Notes under the pieces: model-generated
What the model saw: the letters and a program-made list of their open reading frames with translations, nothing else
What the model was told of the DNA's origin: nothing
The model's database searches: none
In this document: one piece after another, positions 7,137 to 11,290 of the stretch
Layout of the letters: each line of letters begins with the position of its first letter
Position numbering within the stretch: the first letter of the stretch is position 1
Assembly (NCBI GenBank): GCA_002387325.1
Contig: DGIN01000025.1
Coordinates: 1-11,290 of the forward strand
DNA from: Bacteroidales bacterium UBA4621
GTDB taxonomy: Bacteria > Bacteroidota > Bacteroidia > Bacteroidales > Paludibacteraceae
Direction: 5' to 3'
Length of the DNA: 11,290 bases
Translations under genes and position numbers: made by a program

Positions 7137-7157
7137 TAGGACAATCCCGTTTAGGCA

Positions 7158-8588
7158 CTAATCCCGCGTATGCCAAGCAAGCGTTACAACTATGCGGTGC
7201 GTCTGCGTACGCATATCATAAGGCATTGCCAACTGGTGTGCATAGAGGTTAATCCCCTGCAACCCGAACTGGTATGCTGCTTGTGCCACAAAAACCTTGC
7301 CACGATAGCCAAGTCCCAAACTGATATATTGCGTGCGGCGGATATTCTGGAAATAAGTATCCGTGCGAACCGCATTGTAGGCGTGTTCTACGATGTCCTC
7401 CTGCTTGCGGAACGAAGACTCATACACATAGCCCGCATTGATAAACAGATTATTGGTCGGTACAATCTCCACCCCCGCACGCAGACTATGCACATCGTTC
7501 ATATTCTTCTGATGCTGATAATCGTATTGGAACGACAGCAGACCATACTGCTTCATCTGGAAAGCCACACTCACGCTGCTGCGTAGCGGCATACGGAATC
7601 CCGAAACCGATGAAGAGTAGGAGGGCGTACTGCTGGAACGCAGCGAATCGGTTAGTGCGCTCAACATACCGCTATTGCCCACGGTAAGCGTAGCAGCGGT
7701 TGGCGTTTGGATGGAAGCACCTAAGTGCAAACACTCCACAGGGCGGTAGATAACACCAAACGAGCCGTTCACACCTATACCCGACATCGTCAAGTCGGTC
7801 TTGTTTTGCAAGTAACCTCCCTCGCTGAACTGCTCATAGTACTCTGCGGTTTGGCTGTACGAATACGAAACCATACGCACACCCGCACCGAGATAGACCC
7901 GGTTGGAGATATTCATACCCCAATCCAATCCATACTGATTGACATACCCGTATTCACGGATACGGAGCGAGTTGCTGAGCGTCTCCCCCTCCAACAGCAC
8001 CGTGGTCCATTGGTCGGAACCGGCTGCTGACGGGTTAATCAGATAGGTATCATAGCCTTGGCAACTGAGCCAGCCTACTTCCTCATCGTCCCAACGTGAA
8101 GCGGGTTGCAAAGCCGTCTCTTGCAATCCGTTGGTATTCATACAAACCACGTCCGCCAGCGAAGTCGTTTGCCCCGTAGCCGTTGCAACAAAAGAGCGGT
8201 TGAACGTGCGCAAACGCGAGTATGAAAACATAAAATTATTGAATATCACACCCCTGTCTTTGTACGGGTTGCCGAAAGCAAACACCCACGAGGCTTGCGG
8301 AGACGCAAAATAGTTGGTTTGTTTCCAATTCCCTCCCGCCTGATGTGTCTTGTCATAACGCTCATCAAACGAAATCATCACCTCCATACGGCGATACAGC
8401 CCCAAGCCCGCAGGATTGTCTTTTACCGCCGACGGGTCGCCGCCGATAGCCGTCATCGCACCGCCCATACCCACATAACGCGCCGTCCCCGTGAGTTCCT
8501 GCTCGCTGAGACGCTGCGTATCCTGTGCAAAAAGAGCGGTCGCACCCGCCACACACAGCAAAAGGACTGTTTGACAAAGGCGTTTCAT
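7158..8588 (-). CDS. OmpP1/FadL/TodX-like outer-membrane transport protein
   Basis: This 476-residue protein has a signal peptide (MKRLCQTVLLLCVAGATALFA, cleavage before QDTQ). The N-terminal block that follows is characteristic of the family: ARYVGMGGAMTAIGGDPSAV, then KDNPAGLG, giving the hatch-like Asn-Pro-Ala motif at about residues 58-61. The remainder is a long beta-barrel with Tyr/Ser-rich strands, and the closing AGYVYESS and ISLGLGYRGKVFVAQAAYQFG segments are typical of the Bacteroidales branch. Family members carry hydrophobic molecules such as long-chain fatty acids or aromatics across the outer membrane; the substrate here cannot be read from sequence. It is the last gene of the minus-strand operon, 2 bp after the stop of a small exported protein gene, suggesting coupled translation. 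There is no true last-residue Phe (it ends HTRD). Confidence 0.88.
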   Translation of the reverse strand: MKRLCQTVLLLCVAGATALFAQDTQRLSEQELTGTARYVGMGGAMTAIGGDPSAVKDNPAGLGLYRRMEVMISFDERYDKTHQAGGNWKQTNYFASPQASWVFAFGNPYKDRGVIFNNFMFSYSRLRTFNRSFVATATGQTTSLADVVCMNTNGLQETALQPASRWDDEEVGWLSCQGYDTYLINPSAAGSDQWTTVLLEGETLSNSLRIREYGYVNQYGLDWGMNISNRVYLGAGVRMVSYSYSQTAEYYEQFSEGGYLQNKTDLTMSGIGVNGSFGVIYRPVECLHLGASIQTPTAATLTVGNSGMLSALTDSLRSSSTPSYSSSVSGFRMPLRSSVSVAFQMKQYGLLSFQYDYQHQKNMNDVHSLRAGVEIVPTNNLFINAGYVYESSFRKQEDIVEHAYNAVRTDTYFQNIRRTQYISLGLGYRGKVFVAQAAYQFGLQGINLYAHQLAMPYDMRTQTHRIVVTLAWHTRD

Positions 8589-8590
8589 AT

Positions 8591-8878
8591 CTATTGCCGC
8601 TTGATGACTGCTTTTATAACGGTGGCATTGTTCCGTGTAACGGAATCTTCAATAAAAGTGATTTCCGCTTGCCGATTGTCGGCAGAGGTATCGGTATTTT
8701 CCTCCTGTGTTGTTTGGTATTCAGCCGTCTCATTGTCGTTGTCGAACAATGGTGTCGGCTGCGTCCGCTGCGGGGTGTCCCAATAGTACACATCGTCCAC
8801 GTAGTCGTCCGCACGGACGGACAATGCCAGCCATGCAACCACTATCACAAAAAACGCTATGTACCGATACTGTTTCAC
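8591..8878 (-). CDS. Small exported acidic protein upstream of the FadL-like gene, function unknown
   Basis: This is a 95-residue protein starting with GTG. The start is forced: an in-frame TAG lies two codons upstream (8882-8884), and the next residues make a good signal peptide (MKQYRYIAFFVIVVAWLALSV, cleavage near residue 23). There is no lipobox Cys. The mature part of about 72 residues begins with an acidic/aromatic motif (DDYVDDVYYW, residues 24-33). A low-complexity stretch rich in Thr, Asn, Asp, Glu and Gln follows, with a more ordered end, ITFIEDSVTRNNATVIKAVI. I recall similar Asp-Asp-Val-Tyr-Tyr-Trp starts in small Bacteroidales envelope proteins but cannot name a family. The 2-bp gap to the FadL-like gene and 34-bp gap from trpS place it in the operon, possibly as a partner of the barrel. 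That partnership is inference. Confidence 0.75.
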   Translation of the reverse strand: MKQYRYIAFFVIVVAWLALSVRADDYVDDVYYWDTPQRTQPTPLFDNDNETAEYQTTQEENTDTSADNRQAEITFIEDSVTRNNATVIKAVIKRQ

Positions 8879-8879
8879 T

Positions 8880-8911
8880 TTCTATCGTTCTATTATTCTA
8901 TCCTTCTATCG
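8880..8911. repeat. Octanucleotide tandem repeat, TTCTATNN x4
   Basis: Four exact-period 8-bp units: TTCTATCG, TTCTATTA, TTCTATCC, TTCTATCG. They fill almost the entire 34-bp spacer between the trpS stop and the GTG of the small exported protein gene, so the ribosome-binding region of that gene is the repeat itself (purine-rich AGAA on the coding strand). Confidence 0.92.
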
Positions 8912-8912
8912 C

Positions 8913-9902
8913 TCAGATTCTGCGGAAACCGATAATCTGTCGTACTTCTTCGATAGTCTGCTCCGCACGCTCCGATGCACGCTCCGCACCCGTCTTGATA
9001 ACCTTCGCAAGATACTCGTTATCGTTCTGATAAGCCACAATCTTCTCGCGGATAGGTGCACAGAATGCATTGATATCGTGTGCCAACTGCTTCTTCATAT
9101 CGCCGTAGCGAATCGCCATATTGTTATATTGGTCGTTGAAGTAATCGTAGGTCTGCTTCTCCGACACCAGTTCCATCAGCGTAAACAGGTTTTGTATCAC
9201 ATCCGGTTTCTCCTGATTGGGCATCGTCGGTCCCGCATCGGTAACGGCTTTCATTACTTTCTTGCGGATAACCTCCTCACTGTCACATAGATAAATGCAG
9301 TTGCCTTCCGATTTGCCCATCTTGCCGCTTCCGTCTAATCCCGGCACTTTCACCGCCTTGGCATTGAAATAGAAAGACTCCGGTTCCTTGAAATACTCCA
9401 CATTATATATACGGTTGAAACGGCGGGCAAACAGACGCGCCATCTCCATATTCTGCTCTTGGTCTTTCCCGACAGGCACTTTGTCTGCCTTGTGCATCAA
9501 TATGTCCGCTGCCATCAAAGTCGGATAAGTCAGCAGCCCCGCATTCACATTGTCAGGTTGCTTGCGTGCCTTGTCCTTGAACGATGTAACACGCTCCAAC
9601 TCACCGAGATAGGCGTTCATATTCAGGTACAGATAGAGTTCCAGCACCTGTTTTACATCGCTCTGTACATAGATCGGTGCCTTCTCAGGGTCGATACCGC
9701 ATGCCAAATACTCACAAAGAATGGTCTTTACCGAATTGCGGATATTTTCCGGCTTGGGATGTGTCGTGAGCGAGTGCCAGTCTGCAATAAAGAACATACA
9801 ATCATACTCGTTTTGCATTTGTACGAAACTCTTTACTGCTCCGAAATAGTTGCCCAGATGCAAGTTTCCGGTTGGACGGATACCGCTAATCACTCTTTCC
9901 AT
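8913..9902 (-). CDS. trpS: Tryptophanyl-tRNA synthetase
   Basis: This 329-residue class I synthetase charges tRNA-Trp with tryptophan in the cytosol. The HIGH-type motif is HLGN at residues 15-18 within GIRPTGNLHLGNYFGAV, the form expected for TrpRS. KMSKS appears as KMGKS at 194-198 (GSGKMGKSEGN). The specificity region has FIADWHSLT (38-46) and TYPTLMAADILMHKAD (125-140), followed by VPVGKDQEQNMEMAR. Length matches the usual 325-340, so it appears intact. ATG 9902 opens directly on the conserved ERVISGIRPTG. It lies 15 bp after the lrp-type regulator gene with no promoter seen between, so it is probably expressed from the divergent promoter at 10462-10493. No T-box or trp leader was seen. 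Confidence 0.97.
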   Translation of the reverse strand: MERVISGIRPTGNLHLGNYFGAVKSFVQMQNEYDCMFFIADWHSLTTHPKPENIRNSVKTILCEYLACGIDPEKAPIYVQSDVKQVLELYLYLNMNAYLGELERVTSFKDKARKQPDNVNAGLLTYPTLMAADILMHKADKVPVGKDQEQNMEMARLFARRFNRIYNVEYFKEPESFYFNAKAVKVPGLDGSGKMGKSEGNCIYLCDSEEVIRKKVMKAVTDAGPTMPNQEKPDVIQNLFTLMELVSEKQTYDYFNDQYNNMAIRYGDMKKQLAHDINAFCAPIREKIVAYQNDNEYLAKVIKTGAERASERAEQTIEEVRQIIGFRRI

Positions 9903-9917
9903 AAAAAACGTATCTTT

Positions 9918-10391
9918 CTAATCCTTTTTTCCTTCCACACCAACAGGCAAAGTGCGGTTGATGCGCTGATCCAACGAAGTCAAAGTCTCTGTGTTTGCCA
10001 CACCCGGTATCTCCTGTATCTTCGAGTTGAGTAACTCCATCAGATGTTTGTCATCTTTTGCATACAACTTGATGAGCATTGAATAAGCCCCCAACGTAAA
10101 CTGCGACTCCACTATCTCCGGTATCTTCTCCAACTCTGCACTCACCGACTTGTACATCGAAGCCTTTGTCAGCATTATGCCTACATACACGCACAACTGA
10201 TAGCCCAACATCTTAGGATTAACCTGATAACCGGAGCCTACAATCACCCCGTTGTCAAACATTTTCTGTACACGCTGATGCACAGCCGCACGACTCACTC
10301 CGCACATCTCTGCCACCTCTTTGAAAGGAACACGTGCGTTCCGTGTAATTACACTCAAGATCTTTCGATCCAAATCATCTATTTTTTCCAT
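9918..10391 (-). CDS. Lrp/AsnC family transcriptional regulator
   Basis: This 157-residue protein has the two-domain layout of the family. An N-terminal winged helix-turn-helix starts with the signature DDLDRKILSVITRNARVPF, with helices at about 25-43 (VAEMCGVSRAAVHQRVQKM). A C-terminal RAM ligand-binding domain spans about 65-140 and includes the Gly-Ala-Tyr turn (TLGAYSMLIKLYAKD, 99-113). Such proteins form octameric or dimeric DNA-wrapping regulators that often respond to amino acids and frequently control their own gene and a divergent one. Here the promoter region is shared with an O-methyltransferase gene and centred on a palindrome, fitting autoregulation. It leads an operon with trpS, so an amino acid effector is plausible but not shown. 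A specific name (lrp, asnC) is not justified. Confidence 0.94.
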   Translation of the reverse strand: MEKIDDLDRKILSVITRNARVPFKEVAEMCGVSRAAVHQRVQKMFDNGVIVGSGYQVNPKMLGYQLCVYVGIMLTKASMYKSVSAELEKIPEIVESQFTLGAYSMLIKLYAKDDKHLMELLNSKIQEIPGVANTETLTSLDQRINRTLPVGVEGKKD

Positions 10392-10461
10392 AATTATTTG
10401 ATGTATTGCCTGTTCTCTTCAAAAATCATACCTACTTGTAACAAAAACACTGATTTTCCTG

Positions 10462-10493
10462 CAAAATTACTGTTTTTTTTGCACACCTGCAAA
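10462..10493 (-). promoter_or_regulatory. Promoter for the lrp-type regulator - trpS operon
   Basis: On the minus strand, TTTG (10493-10490), 20 nt, then TAATTTTG (10469-10462) is a full match to the Bacteroidetes consensus. The transcript would begin near 10455 with a leader of about 64 nt. It overlaps the plus-strand promoter. Confidence 0.75.
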
Positions 10494-10509
10494 TCTTTTA
10501 GTACTTTTG
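10478..10509 (+). promoter_or_regulatory. Promoter for the O-methyltransferase gene
   Basis: TTTG (10478-10481), 20 nt, then TACTTTTG (10502-10509) is a full consensus match. The transcript would start near 10516 with a leader of about 27 nt before ATG 10543. The -33 box lies inside the opposing promoter, so the two cannot be bound by polymerase at the same time. Confidence 0.8.
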
Positions 10510-10542
10510 CATAGTAGTTTACGGAAAAATTGATACCAAAAT

Positions 10543-11175
10543 ATGACACTTAACGACTATATAGAGGCGCACACGTCAAAAGAAAATGACGTTTTGGAGT
10601 TTATCACCCGCGACACAAACGTCAATATCCTCAATCCGCACATGCTCTCGGGACAGGTACAAGGACGGCTGTTGGCCATGCTAAGCAAGATGATGCGCCC
10701 GAATCGCATACTGGAATTGGGAACCTTTACAGGCTACTCCGCCCTCTGTCTGGCAGAGGGACTGACCAACACCGGTATCTTGACGACCATCGAACATAAC
10801 GACGAACTCGAAGATACCATCCGCCGCAATCTGTCGCTGTCTCCCTTGGGCAGAAAAATCGAATTGCGTATCGGTGATGCCAAAGACCTGCTACATACCA
10901 TGCAAAATACGCTCTTCGACCTCGTTTTTATTGATGCCGACAAGCGGGAATACTGTACCTATTTGGATTTGGTCTGTCCGCTTGTTCCCGTAGGCGGCTG
11001 GATAATCGCCGACAACACCCTGTGGGACGGGCATATCATTGACCCAGCCTACGACAAAGACAAACAGACTCTCGGACTGCGGGCTTTCAACGACCTCCTG
11101 TCGCAAGACCCGCGCTTCGAACAAGTCATCCTCCCGCTCCGCGACGGACTGACCATTATCCGAAAAATACGCTGA
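10543..11175 (+). CDS. SAM-dependent O-methyltransferase, family 3 (catechol/caffeoyl-CoA type fold)
   Basis: This 210-residue cytosolic enzyme belongs to the metal-dependent group that methylates hydroxyls on small aromatic substrates or, in the TrmR branch, tRNA wobble 5-hydroxyuridine. The SAM-binding motif I is ILELGTFTGYSALCLAEGL at residues 56-74, followed by the acidic turn TIEHNDELE (82-90) and GDAKDLL (111-117). The metal/substrate residues are FIDADK (129-134, Asp131) and ADNTLWDG (156-163, Asp157-Asn158). The N-terminal helices and NPHMLSGQVQGRLL block are typical. Length is near the usual 210-220. ATG 10543 follows a consensus promoter. I favour a TrmR-like tRNA methyltransferase for a housekeeping setting, but the substrate cannot be fixed from sequence. 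It is divergent from the lrp-type regulator and may be controlled by it. Confidence 0.88.
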   Translation: MTLNDYIEAHTSKENDVLEFITRDTNVNILNPHMLSGQVQGRLLAMLSKMMRPNRILELGTFTGYSALCLAEGLTNTGILTTIEHNDELEDTIRRNLSLSPLGRKIELRIGDAKDLLHTMQNTLFDLVFIDADKREYCTYLDLVCPLVPVGGWIIADNTLWDGHIIDPAYDKDKQTLGLRAFNDLLSQDPRFEQVILPLRDGLTIIRKIR

Positions 11176-11230
11176 CCCCCTCCCCGCATACGAAAGAAAT
11201 TGACTCACAAGCACAAGAAACATCACAAAG

Positions 11231-11290
11231 AAACAGAGACATCATAGACAAACAGAGACATCGTAGGAAAACGAGAGATGTCATAAGGAA
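11231..11290. repeat. Degenerate ~19-bp tandem repeat at the window end
   Basis: Two 19-bp units (11231-11249 and 11250-11268), each AAACAGAGACATC followed by a variable end, differ at three positions. A third, more diverged copy (AAACGAGAGATGTC, 11269 onward) runs to the end, and AAACATCACAAAG just before may be a remnant of another. The array continues outside the window. No terminator is visible after the methyltransferase gene. Confidence 0.65.

Larger units (their letters stand above)
6774..7157. other. 384-bp gene-free stretch between ogt and the FadL-like gene
   Basis: No convincing gene lies here. From low to high coordinates it holds the ogt promoter, a small hairpin (TCCTA/TAGGA arms, 6874-6887), and a GC-richer part (about 6890-6995). 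That part has potential stems GAGGTG/CACCTC (6891-6896 with 6920-6925) and GGGTCA/TGACCC (6947-6952 with 6989-6994). The inner stem GGCG/CGCC is at 6958-6961 with 6972-6975. Two short tandem arrays (7047-7112) and a GC-rich hairpin (7116-7136) follow. A minus-strand frame (6562-6972) and a plus-strand frame over the GC-rich part are open, but neither translation is recognisable. Confidence 0.6.
10461..10510. promoter_or_regulatory. 50-bp two-fold symmetric divergent promoter/operator
   Basis: The inner palindrome TTTGCA-N4-TGCAAA (10478-10493) is perfect. The outer arms GCAAAATTACTG (10461-10472) and TAGTACTTTTGC (10499-10510) match as an inverted repeat at 10 of 12 positions. Both share the centre 10485.5. 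The inner arms hold both -33 boxes and the outer arms both -7 boxes. It is a candidate binding site for the adjacent Lrp-type protein. Confidence 0.65.

Noticed and set aside
9303..9323. KMGKS instead of KMSKS in TrpRS as a sign of a broken enzyme
   Set aside because: Gly at this position is, to my recollection, an ordinary variant in TrpRS of this group, and both lysines are present; the gene is full length.

Overview
The window looks like a chromosomal segment from the order Bacteroidales (phylum Bacteroidota). Three lines of evidence support this. Promoters fit the Bacteroidetes pattern TTTG, about 20 nt, then TAnnTTTG, seen at 1086-1117, 10478-10509 and on the minus strand at 10462-10493. 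Starts lack a clear Shine-Dalgarno sequence and sit in A/T-rich leaders. The protein set is also typical: a YidC with a long periplasmic domain and Lys in the groove, Bacteroidales-type outer-membrane barrels, and a surface protein with a Gly-Tyr-Gly type C-terminal tail. Genus cannot be decided from the sequence. No phage, transposon, CRISPR, tRNA or rRNA was found.

Layout, left to right. (1) 1-1008: the 3' end of a modular surface or secreted protein, closed by a strong hairpin terminator (1034-1070). (2) 1086-3458, plus strand: a promoter followed by kdsB (CMP-KDO synthetase), deoD (purine nucleoside phosphorylase) and an exported outer-membrane protein whose ATG overlaps the deoD stop. 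(3) 3456-3495: a heptanucleotide tandem array, then yidC (membrane insertase) and a second exported barrel protein, again joined by an ATGA overlap. (4) 6189-6713, minus strand: an O6-methylguanine-DNA methyltransferase (ogt) converging on the previous operon. The shared terminator hairpin lies inside the last ogt codons. (5) 6774-7157: a 384-bp gene-free stretch with the ogt promoter, a GC-richer region able to fold, and two short tandem arrays. (6) 10391 down to 7158, minus strand: an operon lrp/asnC-type regulator - trpS - small exported acidic protein - FadL/TodX-like outer-membrane protein. (7) 10543-11175, plus strand: a family 3 O-methyltransferase divergent from lrp, then a degenerate 19-bp repeat reaching the window end.

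Most genes are housekeeping, with an envelope theme: KDO activation for LPS, membrane protein insertion, and three outer-membrane barrels. Each housekeeping operon ends in an outer-membrane protein gene joined to the gene before it by an ATGA overlap or a 2-bp gap. I see no gene cluster that forms a new defence or metabolic system. The most unusual signals are regulatory or structural. First, a 50-bp two-fold symmetric divergent promoter between lrp and the methyltransferase has both -33 boxes as the arms of one palindrome. Second, the ogt stop codon lies beyond a terminator-like hairpin. Third, several spacers are built largely of short tandem repeats, each with its own unit.
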